Shown: positions 37,590 through 48,870 of the stretch, one piece after another
Layout: every line of letters starts with the position of its first letter
Position numbering within the stretch: position 1 is the first letter of the stretch
NCBI RefSeq assembly: GCF_026230105.1
Contig: NC_079476.1
Location: forward strand, 10,864,709 to 10,928,708
DNA length: 64,000 nt
Origin: Diorhabda sublineata
Taxonomy: Eukaryota; Arthropoda; Insecta; Coleoptera; Chrysomelidae
Direction: 5' to 3'
The notes under the pieces: generated by a model
The model's input: the letters and a program-made list of their open reading frames with translations, nothing else
Databases searched by the model: none
What the model was told of the DNA's origin: nothing
Translations under genes and position numbers: made by a program

Positions 37590-38085
37590 CTCTAGATAGT
37601 ATACATGCTATTCTAAACATACAGGAACATTATACATGGAAGGTAATGGCAGGTTCCCATGTTCCACTAGAGTTTGCAGCAATGTACTTGACTTCTTGCA
37701 TTGTGAGTAATACGCAAAACAATCTTCTGAAGAGTAAAAACCCTTTGATCTCTACTAAAATTGTCCCATAGAAGGATACCATGAGCCAGATGACTGAATC
37801 GACTCTAAGTAAATCATGCGCATAATACGATTACTGCAATGTAATACATCAAGCTGTGATCGACATCTAATGTGATTCCCAATAATTTCAAAAATTCTTG
37901 TGGTATCTCTTTTTGAGGAGCAAAATGTTATTTTTTCAGTTTTTGCTTCGTCTAATTTCAAGTTGTTTAAATCAAACCAAGATTTAGCTACCTTTAGATT
38001 CTCAGCTGACATTTTCATCCCCGTTATTCAGGAATGTAGCATCGTTGGCGAATAAAATTGATCACCATTTCAGAGGCGCCGGTAA
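37590..38085 (-). pseudogene. Jockey-like LINE reverse transcriptase C-terminal fragment
   Basis: Minus strand: LFANDATFL (catalytic box with FAND for FADD, about 38060), then NLKVAKSWFDLNNLKLDEAKTE (37980-37920), a frame change, FTLQKIVLRI and GTWELAITFHV (about 37650-37740), the thumb and post-RT region ending in a LPLPSMYNVPVCLE stretch. Truncated at 38085 by a TA microsatellite. The catalytic Asp pair is damaged. Confidence 0.75.
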
Positions 38086-38088
38086 ATC

Positions 38089-38092
<4 letters not shown>

Positions 38093-38134
<42 letters not shown>
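38093..38134. repeat. (TA)n microsatellite
   Basis: About 20 uninterrupted TA units adjoining the truncated LINE. Confidence 0.95.
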
Positions 38135-38138
<4 letters not shown>

Positions 38139-39657
38139 TAGGAATAATATGGAATAATAGAAAAATTTTTCATTTGTAGGTGGAACTTCACAACTTTCTT
38201 GTGATATATCTTCATTTCTCAATATTGTTTTCCTTATTTTGGTATATATTTTGAGACCAAAGTTGAAGAAACCCATCGCATCACCTATATTTAGCTGGGC
38301 AGTGTTCTCAAGTTGCTTTTTTTATAATATATACTCTTCACATTTCTTTCACCATCCACTTCATTTTCAATGCGAAATCACTAAAAACGTGGTACCGGTT
38401 CACACAGTTGCAGCAATTGGGCAACAGAGAGGGAAGGAGCGATACGAGGGGTTTGTTTACAAAATAGATAAGTAGACCACGCTTCTGTTTATTCCCACTT
38501 ACCATTCATCTGAAAATGGTAATTTTAACTTACCAATTTACTTTGACGTCTTAAACTATTTTCCATGGAATGTAAGCTTGTTATATTGAGTGTGAAGCTG
38601 CAAAATTGCTGATGAAACTGTGCTCTGGTGATCAATACGAATTTGTAATTTTTTATTCGTATTATTATGAATTTTCTTCCATAATCTATGAATAAATTGA
38701 GAATCCGATTAATTTCATAATTGACTGCATTATTTTTATAAATATTGCAAGTATATCAAGTATATCCAGCTTGGACTTGATGAAATTCATTTCACACTTC
38801 ATATTACGATATAAATTTAGAATTTCCTCAATCCGGATCTAGATATTCATTTTCTCTTTCTTTCCTTTTCTTGGAGCAACCACAAAACTGAAATTCCTCT
38901 TAATTAATGGCCCTAATTGTGAGATAGTGTACGTATATGGAATGCTGTCAACAAGAGCCCCATATCTGGTTGACAGCACTGCGACACAAGCGGCGTTTTT
39001 ACTATATTGTTACTTTCTGTGCTTTCATATGTAGCACCAACAGATTCATTATGTCATGAGAAAAATGGTAATTTGTAGCGACATATAACAATGGCAATAA
39101 AAAAGGGAAAAAGAAGAATGTTTTTAATGTCCACAGTCATATACATTATAAGCTTGAAAATTACGAAATTTGACCTAGTTATGCTTATGAACAGCTAAAC
39201 AATTCATATCTAAAATTTCAAACATATTTTTCTCGACATCTGTAGAAGGAGAATGGATTAATTAAAACAGAGCAGAGACAGTTATTACAATAATGATTCT
39301 AATTTCAATTTCAATTGTGTTTGTGGTAGAGATAGTACTGAAATATGATTTGATCATATTTTTTCTCAGCTATTAACTGTAATCCTAATTATTTTATATA
39401 ATCTGAGAAAATTTTGCTTTCTATTTGAATCAAACTGTTAGCTATGAATAACTAGTAAAAAAGTCGTCGCACTCTCGGCGCGAGAGACTATAGGGCATTT
39501 TTTACTCTTAGACTAAGTTTTTAAATAAACAAATATCTTCAATTCAATCAGCTTCCAGCGACCTAAAACAAAAAAACGCGCAACTTTACCTTATATACAG
39601 AGTGAGTTTTTTGTATCAAACGCCTCAATTATCTCGGTAACGGCTTGTACGATTTTT
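38135..39657. other. AT-rich DNA with one small hairpin
   Basis: TGCTGTCAAC (38943) and its exact complement GTTGACAGCA (38969) form a 10-bp stem with a 16-base loop. The 38239-38475 open frame has no recognisable motif. Otherwise nothing is seen. Confidence 0.45.
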
Positions 39658-39800
39658 GTTCTGATTTTTCCTAGATTAGCCAATAGTTAGTATCCAGGTA
39701 AATTCTCTTATTATACCAGTAATTTCAAGCACAATGATAACGAGAACTATGTTTTCAAAGGTGACAAACTCCAATATAAAATTCACGTCACAAGACCGGT

Positions 39801-39833
39801 GAAAATTTCGACCTATTGCGGTCTTTATCAAAA
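39801..39833 (-). ncRNA. Hammerhead-like core in Penelope terminal repeat
   Basis: The minus strand reads TTGATAAAGACC, GCAATA, GGTCGAAATTTTC. AGACC/GGTC can pair as stem II between a UGAUAA box (consensus CUGANGA) and GAAA. It is the best-formed of five copies in the window. Hammerhead motifs are established in Penelope-like pseudo-LTRs; self-cleavage here is inference. Confidence 0.4.
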
Positions 39834-40061
39834 TATTACTTGGTATTCACAAATTGCAAAATTTGCCTCCCCCATCAGCCTACAACATGAATATCAAGAT
39901 AGAAATCTGGTTCAATCACATTATTTTTTCCTTTTTTCAGTTGTTATTTCTCAAAAATAAGTAAAAGCTATCAATTGAATTTCTGTCGTTGCGTTGATCT
40001 TCATGTTTGTAAGTGATTTATTGATAAATATAATTTTGCAAGTTGTCAATGTCCAATCATA

Positions 40062-40096
40062 CTTTGCTAAATACCGCATCAGGTCGAAACGTCAAA
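40062..40096 (+). ncRNA. Hammerhead-like core, opposite orientation
   Basis: TTTGCTAAATACCGCATCAGGTCGAAACGTC. It is aligned to the 39801 motif as the other arm of the inverted pair. The core box is damaged (GCTAA for GATAA) but the GAAAC box is kept. Confidence 0.35.
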
Positions 40097-40272
40097 TTTT
40101 TACCTGTCTTTAAAAAAAGGTCTAAAAAATTAAAGAAATACATCTATTTTATGTTGGAGTTTGTCATTTTTGAAACATAGTTCTTGTTACCATTGTGCTT
40201 GATAATTTCTGGTATAATAAGAGAATTCACCTAGATACCAAATATTGGCTAATCTAAGAAAAATCAGAAGAT

Positions 40273-41320
40273 AGAGTTTGCCTATTGCGAAGTATCAAGT
40301 AAGTTCCAAAGTTAAAGAAAACGGACAAATTCGAAATGCGTTCTAAAATCAATGGTGTAATCAATGTGTAATTCTATATTTTCAGGACAAATTTGCTGAA
40401 AAATTTGTAAGATTCATGTTATCGGTTCATGCGTTATTTTTTTGATTGGTACATTGACTAGGCAAATTTGGATGTATTGAAGTCAATAGAGCACACTGCA
40501 TGAGGGACACAAACGTAATGTTCTTGAAAAGTGAATTCATAGGCAAATATAATTGAGGTGATGTCAATATCTGGTTTTAGCAATTTGAAGCCCAAAAGTG
40601 CTTTTTAAGTAGATGGTTTGCTAAGCGAGGTTATATACAATAGCGCAAGTGAAATCACCGCAGCTGTCACCTAGACGCTCTATTCTGTGGGGTTTTATGA
40701 AATTAAAAGTATTTGTTTAAAGATTAAAAAACTAAAGGTACTTGAGAAATATAAATAGGAATCAAATGGAACTATTTACAGCATGAGTATGTACGAATGA
40801 CACTCATTTCTTTTAGAAAAAAATCAGCTATGTGGTAGTCATTCATTGAAGATTGATAAGTTAAAGTCTTGTTTATGTGAGACGGAAAGGTATATCAATG
40901 GAACTGAATTAGGAAACTTCTAAGGATATAGGAAACAGACTACGTGAAGTTTAGATCACACTAAAACCAAAACTGATACTGATTAATAGTAATTGTAACC
41001 TGTCTTATATCGAAAACCAGTAGTCCGATTAAGCCACATTCATGCACTTTTCACATATGGCTTTTGAGATAACATTTGTGCGCAAATTATTTCTTCAGTC
41101 GATAGTTAAAAGTTCGGGAATATTCAAAAATAAACGAAATTTTTGAAGAAATACACTGTATGATGCATTTTCACTACTATCGAAATGACTATAACGCTTC
41201 ACAAAACTGAACATAAACAGTTTACCTTTGATCTTTCAAGACGTTAACTTGAGTTATCGAAATGCGCTTCAGAGGAGAGTGAGTGTAGTGGTTTCAAAAA
41301 CCATGTAATCAATATGAATA
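40273..41320. other. AT-rich DNA, nothing recognised
   Basis: No coding motif or repeat identified. Confidence 0.4.
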
Positions 41321-41700
41321 TCACCAACGATTCCATAAATTACAGGTACTGTGTCTAATTGATTTGAATGATTTCCTCATGAAAGTTTGACTGTAGAATC
41401 CCATAAAATTTTGAATTCCATATAGATCGACATGTAAGCTGTCAAGATAGAATGAGTAATTTTTTGTCAAATCACGATTAAACTGAATAATTCCTCGGCA
41501 TATCCATAACAGGTGCTGAGAAATAATTGAAATATGATCATCAAACTCATAAGATAGTGATGAAAGCTTGGTAAAATGACACAAAATACTGCAAAGCTCA
41601 GTCTAACAACTAGTAAAGTGATGCTGTGAAGTCCAGATACAGCACCATCTGAAGGTGTTTCGATATTTTCCAATTTTTCTTGGTTGAAAGAATAACGCAA
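41321..41700 (-). pseudogene. Possible insect chemoreceptor remnant (weak)
   Basis: Two overlapping minus-strand frames. The upper one (41700-41467) is hydrophobic and reads SITLLVVRLSFAVFCVIL... then LMIIFQLFLSTCYGYAEEL, resembling the sixth membrane span and following loop of insect odorant receptors (FQ.FL.C.YG.EL). The lower frame (41584-41321) overlaps and does not continue the pattern well. The resemblance is short and could be chance; an unrelated membrane protein or non-coding DNA is equally possible. Confidence 0.2.
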
Positions 41701-41759
41701 CAGAGGAAGAGTTGTGAATTCATTTAAAAACTAAATAACCCTTTAAGACCCCCTCAAGA

Positions 41760-42375
41760 AGCCGTTATATTTTGACGTTGGTGAGGGGGCTCGTCGGCCG
41801 CCCACCTCGGGCCCGCCTTTGTGGGCACTAAGAGGGAGGCTGGACATCGGCTTTATGGAGGACCAGCTCTTGGATTTTATCGACTCGGTGACTGGGGCCA
41901 TCATGCGGTCTACATCTGGGAACGGAAATAGGCCACCGCTTGCTTCCTTTTCGGCTGTTTAGGAATCAGTTGTTTCTCACAGCTAAAAACAGAGATAGTT
42001 TGGAAGGGCTGTGTAGGGAGCTCTCAAATCTGATCTTTCACCTTAGAAAGGTATCACACTAACGGCAGATGACCCCTCCGTCTTCACCGAGCGAACTTAC
42101 AGGTCCCTGCCAGAAGATATCAATCCGTCCAGCACACACTCAGGGTTCTTGATAGACAAAATTCTGGTTATTAAAGAGGGTGGAGGCTCGCTATATTATA
42201 GCATCACCAAGGCCTCCATCTCCATAGCTGGGAGAAAAGAGGAAGGTAGCTCCAATACCGTTCGTCAAAGAAGAGAAGCCGGAAACAGCCGACATGGATG
42301 CCGACTCCAGCAAGGAGGACTGACAAGCGCTCAGCCCTCCCCAGCAAGGAACCGCAGACGCCAGCATCTCACGGT
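41760..42375 (+). pseudogene. R1-like LINE, ORF1 region (GC-rich)
   Basis: Clearly GC-richer than its surroundings, beginning near the GGGGGCTCGTCGGCCGCCCA run at 41785. Frame fragments such as ADDPSVFTERTYRSLPEDI (about 42068-42125) are readable, but no zinc knuckle survives. It lies directly upstream of an R1-type endonuclease on the same strand, so it is most likely the 3' part of ORF1. Composition differs sharply from the AT-rich host DNA, indicating a later arrival. Confidence 0.5.
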
Positions 42376-42409
42376 AAGTCCTACTTTTATATTGCATACC
42401 ATTCTTCAG

Positions 42410-43060
42410 CAACGTGGCTCTAATCCAAGAACCTTGGACCTTTAGAGGCGCGGTCAGAGGACTGGGTCAAGCTACATCAATGCGTTTCCTGTAACAATCT
42501 TATTGCCTGCATCCTAACCAGGATTGTTCGCCCTTTCAGGTCTCTGTACCAGAGATTTGGCAGTGGTCAAGATGTCCATAGGGAGGGAGGGTGTGAGGAA
42601 AGACATATTAGTATCCTCAGCATACTTTCCCATGGAAACTGAATCTCCACCTGAGAGCGTAATTGCAGTCGTGAGGCACTGTGAAAGAATGAGAAAGAAT
42701 CCTTCTCCTAGGCTGTGACTCCAACTCACACCATGGCTTGTGGGGAAGCTCCCTAACCTACTTCCTGCCCTCCGCGGGCCTAGAAGTCCTTAATCGATGG
42801 AGTGTCTCCACGTGCTTTTGCAATCGAGGCTAATCAGTGATTGACCTCACCATGTGCTCTATGAATAGAGCGAATATGTTCAGCTTTTAGAAAGTGTCGC
42901 TGCAGGTCTCAATGTCGGACCACCGACAGATTCTCTTAGAGCTGAACAAGGACTCTGACTTGATCTTGCTGCCGATATTGAGATGGCTGTTACTAAACTA
43001 ACAAACGCGACCACAGAGGCATGGTATTTGAAGGTAGCTGTCCTATCAGACATAAACCTG
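42410..43060 (+). pseudogene. R1-like LINE endonuclease fragment
   Basis: Plus strand: LIQEPWTFRGAVRGLG (about 42420), a frame 42524-42718 with GLCTRDLAVVKM and DILVSSAYFP (the strand carrying the catalytic-site loops), LLGCDSNSHHGLWGS (42706-42750, the DxNxHH box), LEVLNR, VIDLTMCS (about 42840), SLQVSMSDHRQILLEL (42898-42945, the SDH active-site box) and DIEMAVTKLTNA at the linker to RT. This is an apurinic-type endonuclease of an R1-clade LINE. Frameshifts separate the blocks and the RT is missing beyond about 43060. Confidence 0.85.
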
Positions 43061-43190
43061 ATAATGCTAGGAAGCCCTGAATTGAATAAATTTTTTTGTC
43101 GCGTAAATGAGATCAATAAAACGGAAACATTGAGACTGACAAATAGTAACTGTTCATAAAAATCCAGTCTAATCAGTATAGGATCTTGTT

Positions 43191-43342
43191 TTTCAAAGTT
43201 AAATAAATATGGGCACTGAGCTATTGGACCCATAGTATGAAACAAACAAAATTTGTATGTATTGCGGTTCTGGAGCTCAAACTGTTGTTTGTTTCATACT
43301 AAGGCCCCAATAGCTGAGTACCCTTAATTATTTCACTTTAAA
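43191..43342. repeat. Inverted repeat, about 58-bp arms
   Basis: Arms 43191-43250 and 43283-43342, spacer about 32 bp. Paired blocks: CACTGAGCTATTGG with CCAATAGCTGAGTA, and TAGTATGAAACAAACAA with TTGTTTGTTTCATACTA. Likely a small foldback or MITE just beyond the truncated R1-like LINE. Confidence 0.9.
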
Positions 43343-44479
43343 TTTTGAATCTTGATTTTAGAAAATTTATATTGCAGGTATCTATTAAAGGAAAAATAAT
43401 TACAAACAATAATTGGGTAGGAGGAATCAATTCTTATCACTAATTTGATCTTAAAATTATATTAATCATATTAATCAATAATGGAGTATTTATATTGTAG
43501 TTATGCTTATTAATTATTACTAGGGATATTAATTCTCTCACAGATAGCATGATGATTAATAACTTTAGTTATAAATTACATGCAATATTTAGTATTGTAT
43601 CACTACAAGAGCTCTTATTTTTTTTCGTAAAAACAAGGAATGTTTTAATAACTTTCGATGCATCTGAAGTTTCAACTGGATTTGAAAGGGTTAGTTTTGA
43701 TAATTCTTACTGAATACGAAGGGTGATGCACTTGCTTCAACCCTAACCCATTTTTCAATCACAATTATTTATTATAACATCATATTGATATCTATTGTCT
43801 ATATACTCAAACGAAAAGCCCACAAGTCCGAGGATATTGAAGCGTACCGAAAATGGCGTTCATACGCGATAAAGTCAAATCTCAATATCAAAATGAATCG
43901 TTAAGTAGTAGTAAAAATATGAAACATTTTCAAGAGGGCGGCACATTAGATATTTGCATGCGGGCGGCCGACTCCCTAGTATTGGCTCTGCGTACTCAAA
44001 ATTTTGTGCGTTTCTTTGGCAATTGCTTACAACTTGAAACAAAAATAATGTTAATGCGTTGTTCAAGATCCATATTTCATAACAGTCACTATATTATGTT
44101 ATTACTAAAGTTTCTAATAGTAGCAGAGCGATTACACGGAACAGTTTCAAACTTGTGAATGCTTGGTTCAACACATAAGAGTATGAGGCATATTTGTTAA
44201 AATAGATGGTATTTGGCGCTATATTACCATATTTTATCATCATATCCCGTATGTACAATAGTCATCAAGTACATACTTAATATTTAAGTTATAATTAGAA
44301 TTTTTATTTATAAATCTATTGTCGCATCAACTTCAAAGGTTATTAGCGACATGTCAGTTCACAATTTGTGATACAACTGAGTGTCTTTGAGATATTTGAT
44401 TAAGTTTGCAGTATTACGATAGTTGTTAAGTAGAGAGATTATATTGTTTGGGAAGTCTTTCGTTTTTGTACATTTCACA
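43343..44479. other. AT-rich DNA with one unrecognised ORF
   Basis: A 101-codon plus-strand frame (43853-44158) starts in a locally GC-richer patch (GGCGGCACATT...GGGCGGCCGACTC, 43937-43973). Its translation has no domain I know. The patch resembles neither flank and may be an exon relic or a transposon piece. Confidence 0.3.
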
Positions 44480-46520
44480 GTTCAATAATAAGTGTTTTAC
44501 GTTTAAATTCTCATTACAAGATTCGCATATTACTGGATTTTCTCGGTTAAATAGGTATAAGTGTGTAATTTTAATGTGCCCTAGCCTTAAACTATCAATT
44601 TTTATTTAGTCCGTACGATTTTAAAACTGTTTTTCCATGGTGGAACGGATGGTTTGATAGATTTTAATATCGAATGCGATCTGTTCCGCTTGTTGTGAAC
44701 TTTGATTGATGATACCTTTATAGTCGTTTGCTATCCCTTCGCGTACAATTGTTTCTTCGTTGTTATCTGCTACTGTTTTTGGACATCTGTCTGCTTTTTC
44801 GTTTCCTGGGATGCCGGTGTGTGATGGGACCCAAATAATTGATACGTTTGCCTTGGATTGGTTGATGAGGTGTAATTGAGTTTTAATGAGGGTACCTACT
44901 GGGTGTTTAGTAAAAAGTTGTTCAATGGTATGTATTGACTCCATGAAGTTTGTAATTATAGCTGTTCTATTGTATTCTAGCGATGATTAGTGCCTGTAAT
45001 ATAGCATATAGTTCTCCAGTATGTACTCTATTATGTGGAGATAGTTTTAATTTTTAATTTCTTTTTCTAATAATATTGCAGCTCCTAGACTGTAAGAGTA
45101 TGGAGCGATTATGTTATTAGAGAATGGTTTGCTTCTTCGTTTTTAAAAGCGTTCATGTTAACGTTGATGGTGGGAATAGGGATTGTCCAAGGAGAAGGGG
45201 GGATACTTATGTTAATTTGAAAGAAATCTGCTAGTACAAGTGCTAGAGTGTTTGTATATTGGCGAATTATTTCATAGAACGGAATAGTTGTTGTTTGTTT
45301 TGATATGTGTTAATTTGTGTAGTTTACAGGATTATATTTATTTGACAGAACTGATTTGCATAGTCCATACTCACTTGAATTCCTCGAAGTCGGAAGGGTG
45401 ATTCCCCGGTGAGACATAAAAGATTTCAATCGGTGTTGTTCAAAATGCGCCAGTAGCGATTCTTAGTGCAGTACTTTGCAATATGTCGTTTATGTTGTTT
45501 AATATGTTTTCTCATATAATGCGTTAACGATTCAGTCGTAGTCCAACCTTGATCTTACGAGAATGAGCGTCCCATTTATGGCTGGCTAATTTTTAATAAA
45601 TTAAGGCCGTTTTAGCAGGCTTTCTTGAGTTGATTAATATGCTCATTCCACGAAAGTTTTTTATCGAAGATAATGCCTAGAAACTCAATACTTTCCAAGA
45701 ATACTAAATTTTGACTTTTTAAGATTAGTACGGGCCTCCTAGTATGTATTTTCTGCAGAAGTTAATACACCTTGTTTAGGTTTCTAAGAATTACGATCTG
45801 TTGGTATTAGACTTAATTTGTCTAGTGGATATGTATTGTCTGGTGTATATTAGTAGTAGTCATGTTTTTATCTTTTGCAAACAAACAGAGAGCATTTGTC
45901 GAGAATATTGGAGATCGCAATGAGAAATAGGGTGAAGTTTATTGTAAAACCTTATGAAATCCCATTCTTCGGAAAATTTTTAACAGAGAGGTTTTCATCT
46001 ATTCTTAATTGGTAGTATCTATCTGTGACAAAATTGTTAATGAAGTTTGAAGTGTTTCCTTTTAAGCCACAATGTTTGGCGAAATCCACTTTGTTCTGAT
46101 GTCAATAAATTATTATGTTCTAGCATTCAGAGCAATTGATCATTTTTTCCATTATTTTGTATGAAACGTTAAGGATATTGATCGATATGAGTCTGGTTTG
46201 ATTCTTGTTTTGTCGGGTATCAAAAGTGGAAGTATATCGGCTTCGCGCGAGCTTTAAGAGAATACTTTATTAGTCCAAATGTAGTAGTTTTTATAGGTAA
46301 TTTTTGGTGGTAATTGAGAGTTTTTGTAGGAATATTACATATTACATGTATTTGTTCTGGACCCGGAGCCTTGTTGGTCTTCCGTCCATTCAAGATGTCG
46401 AGATTCAGGAGGTTGATCATGTTTTCGAATAATACATCATACAAAGAACTCACTAATGATCGAACTCTAAACACAACTAATAATTGTAACAAATTTTCGA
46501 GAAAACCCAGAAGAAATTAA
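44480..46520 (-). pseudogene. LINE reverse transcriptase and RNase H (I-type)
   Basis: Minus-strand ORF2 remnant. From the 5' side: ILNGRKTNKAPGPEQIHVIC (about 46390), RYRSISIL-like and YKIMEKM (about 46170), MLEHNNLLTSEQSGFRQ (about 46120), DRYYQLRIDENLS and NGIS..FTINFTLFLIAISN (about 45960), LSWNEHINQLKKAC (about 45650), ALRIATGAF.TTPIE (about 45460). RNase H follows: GELYAILQAL (about 45010), then the frame 44944-44621 with VSIIWVPSHTGIPGNEKADR. Many frame breaks. RT plus RNase H marks the I supergroup. Matching ORF1 remains lie at 48890-49740 on the other side of a Penelope-like element. Confidence 0.85.
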
Positions 46521-47138
46521 CAAATTATATCTGCATTTCTTCTAAATTATTCTGTTTATCAAAAATTGATAAACCCACTCTACTATCTAGACCCATTGTA
46601 GCATCAATTATCACTCCTTTTGAACCCCTTACAAATTTGTTAATTGATATTTTGTCTAAATCTTATAATTTTTATATAATATCACAATGATATTATATAA
46701 AAGACTCTTTTAAAATCGAAGGAACTTTCAATAATATGATATTACCACCGAATTATGTATTATTAGGACTGGATCTAATATCCCTATTTAGTAATGTACA
46801 CTTAAATATATGCCTCACAGACCTACAGCATAAATGGAGCGATATAAGTGAAAATTTCAAACTTAATAAAGAAACGCTATTATAATTAATAACATTCATT
46901 TTTAACAATACATATTTCTCATATAATAATAAAAATTACCAACAAATTTTTGGAACACCAATGGGGTCCTCAATATCCTCTATATTAGCAGATTATGTAA
47001 TGGATTAGATTTTGGACTTTGTAATATCTGTTTTATCCTTTAAATTATTCTTTATTAAAGTATGTAGATGATATAATTTTATCCCTTACATATAATGAAA
47101 TTGATCATTTACTATTTTACTTCAATAGTTTAGATCCC

Positions 47139-48375
47139 TATTAGTCGCGTAAATGAAGCCTTTGCTTCGGAAGTCCTCAAGAACAGCTCCGATTTTTTTT
47201 TAATTTTGTTTTTTTATATTATTTGAAATCAGAAACCTCTTAGAGCGGGGACGGAACTATTTATATTGTTTGAACAATATCAACGACATTTGTATAAAAA
47301 ATTCAGTTTGGTCTGTATTTTTTTGTAAAAAAATCTCCATATATTAATCTTATTATAACAAATTGTTGTTACAAAAAAGTTTTTAACAATAATTTAATAT
47401 TAAAATAATAAAAAAAAACATTAATGTGTTACCTCCATACGCTACAAATACTTCTTTTTGCTTACACATATGTGGGTTTTGGGACTTAAAGTTTTTGATG
47501 ATAATCAAAAATTACATGCAGCAGCTGAAAATTTTTTGGTTGAAGAGCAAAATGGAGAATTGCTTTTTAATGATGGTATTGATTGTATTCTAACAATGCA
47601 TGGTGCTGAAACTGCCAAATGCTTGAATGAATTGCGATATAAATGTTTCATAGCATTAGCTTCAAAAAATAAAAACGTACAACTTAATTCCTTACCTCCG
47701 ACCGAAGATGCAGCAAAACAACATATTAAAAGAGTCTACTTACTAGTTTAGCAATGGAAAAATAATTAATCGATACCACCTGAAGAATAGGGTTAGCAGA
47801 AAGAGAATTATTTAAAACCAATCAAAATTACACAACCAGCAGCACCTGAAAATGTTTTAAAATTGATATTTTGCTCTTGCAAAACAGGATGCGGTTCAGC
47901 GTGTGGCTGCAAAGAAAGTGGTCTTAATTGCTCAACAACCTGCATAGTTTGCAGTAGAAATGACTGAAGAGATGAAGAAGATGAAGAAGTCTCCGAAACG
48001 CGAAATGAGAATGAAAATTAAATGTAATTTTTTGTATATAAAATAATGAATTTTCTAAGGTCAATAAAAAATTTATAATTTGGTCCACAAATTAATTCCA
48101 TGTCATTACTACACAGAACAAACTTATAGGTAATTGTTTATAACATTCATTAATATATTTACAAGTTTTTGATGGATATTGTATAGCAGAAATTTTTTTT
48201 GTGCAAAAATATCATAGATATTGTTTAAACAAGATAAATAGTTCTGTCCCCACTCCAAGAGGTTTCTGATTTTAAGGAATATAAAAAAACAAAATTTAAA
48301 AAAAAACTCATAATCGGAGCTGTTCTTGAGGACTTCCGAAGATTGCGTTTTATGTATTCATTAACGCGACTATAT
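47139..48375. mobile_element. 1.23-kb TIR element, TAT target duplication, inside Penelope
   Basis: Element 47142-48372. Left end TAGTCGCGTAAATGAA; reverse complement of right end TAGTCGCGTTAATGAA. The shared subterminal block CTTCGGAAGTCCTCAAGAAC then CAGCTCCGATT follows, offset by about 9 bp between ends. Flanked by TAT on both sides (47139-47141 and 48373-48375). Removing the element and one TAT restores the Penelope frame (DPY joined to IQFTIE). A 3-bp duplication fits PIF/Harbinger or a CMC-type element; the encoded CXC protein is not a known transposase. Confidence 0.92.
47458..48021 (+). pseudogene. CXC-domain (tesmin/TSO1-like) protein relic
   Basis: Plus-strand frame, open 47458-47751 then broken by TAA/TAG codons but readable to the stop at 48019. 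Contains ELRYKCFIALASK, LPPTEDAAKQHIKRVY, a IPPEE-stop-G-stop block where relatives have EWGW (both Trp codons now TAG), and a cysteine cluster, FCSCKTGCGSACGCK then LNCSTTCIVC (47870-47955), followed by an acidic tail DEEDEEV. Proteins with this LPPT...CXC layout are frequent in arthropod genomes as repeat-associated genes; the biochemical role is unknown to me. It occupies the centre of the TIR element. Confidence 0.7.
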
Positions 48376-48870
48376 ATACAATTTACTATAGAAAAGAAGA
48401 ATAACCAAAATTTTTACTTTTTCTTGGTATCTACTAAATTAATAAGAAACTAAAATAACAAAATTTTAATTAACTGGGGCAGGAATCCAATAAGTTCTGG
48501 AAGATATATCAATATCGTTCATATCACCTACGTAACACTAATGTTTCAGAAAAAGAATCTTAAAATACTTTACAAACTGATTAATGAAAACTCATAAATA
48601 ACATTTCTATTCCACTAATATATACAACCTTACAATATATAACCCCTAAACTTTCTGGAATCTTCAAACAACACAATATTAAAATAATGTACATTCAAAC
48701 CCTTAATATTCAATCTATTTTTACTAAAATAAAATCAATCAATAAATTGCCTAACATAGTATATGAAATACCTTGTTTACATTGTGACAAAAAGTACATT
48801 GGTCAGTGGAAAAGGTCAATCAAACTGAAAAAACTACAAAAAACGTCTATTTTTCCAAACATCATATATG

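Larger units (their letters stand above)
39658..40272. mobile_element. Inverted pair of Penelope-type terminal repeats
   Basis: 39658-39865 and 40035-40272 are inverted copies with about 170 bp between them. Outer landmarks: TTCTGATTTTTC, TAGATTAGCCAATA, AATTCTCTTATTATACCAG, CAAGCACAATG, GAACTATGTTTTCAAA. Inner parts carry the hammerhead-like cores in opposite orientations and CAAGTTGTCAATGTCC-type sequence shared with 25100 and 51830. Penelope-like elements are known for pseudo-LTRs in direct or inverted arrangement. No coding sequence remains, so this is a terminal-repeat foldback. Confidence 0.75.

Noticed and set aside
38091..38276. Minus-strand frame with poly-Ile/Tyr end
   Set aside because: The repetitive tail is only the translation of the TA microsatellite.
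42191..42729. Minus-strand frames in the GC-rich island
   Set aside because: They are the reverse of the R1-like ORF1/endonuclease region; plus-strand motifs explain the open frames.
46220..46520. Plus-strand 68-codon frame
   Set aside because: Antisense of the LINE RT start region with motif KTNKAPGPEQIH on the minus strand.
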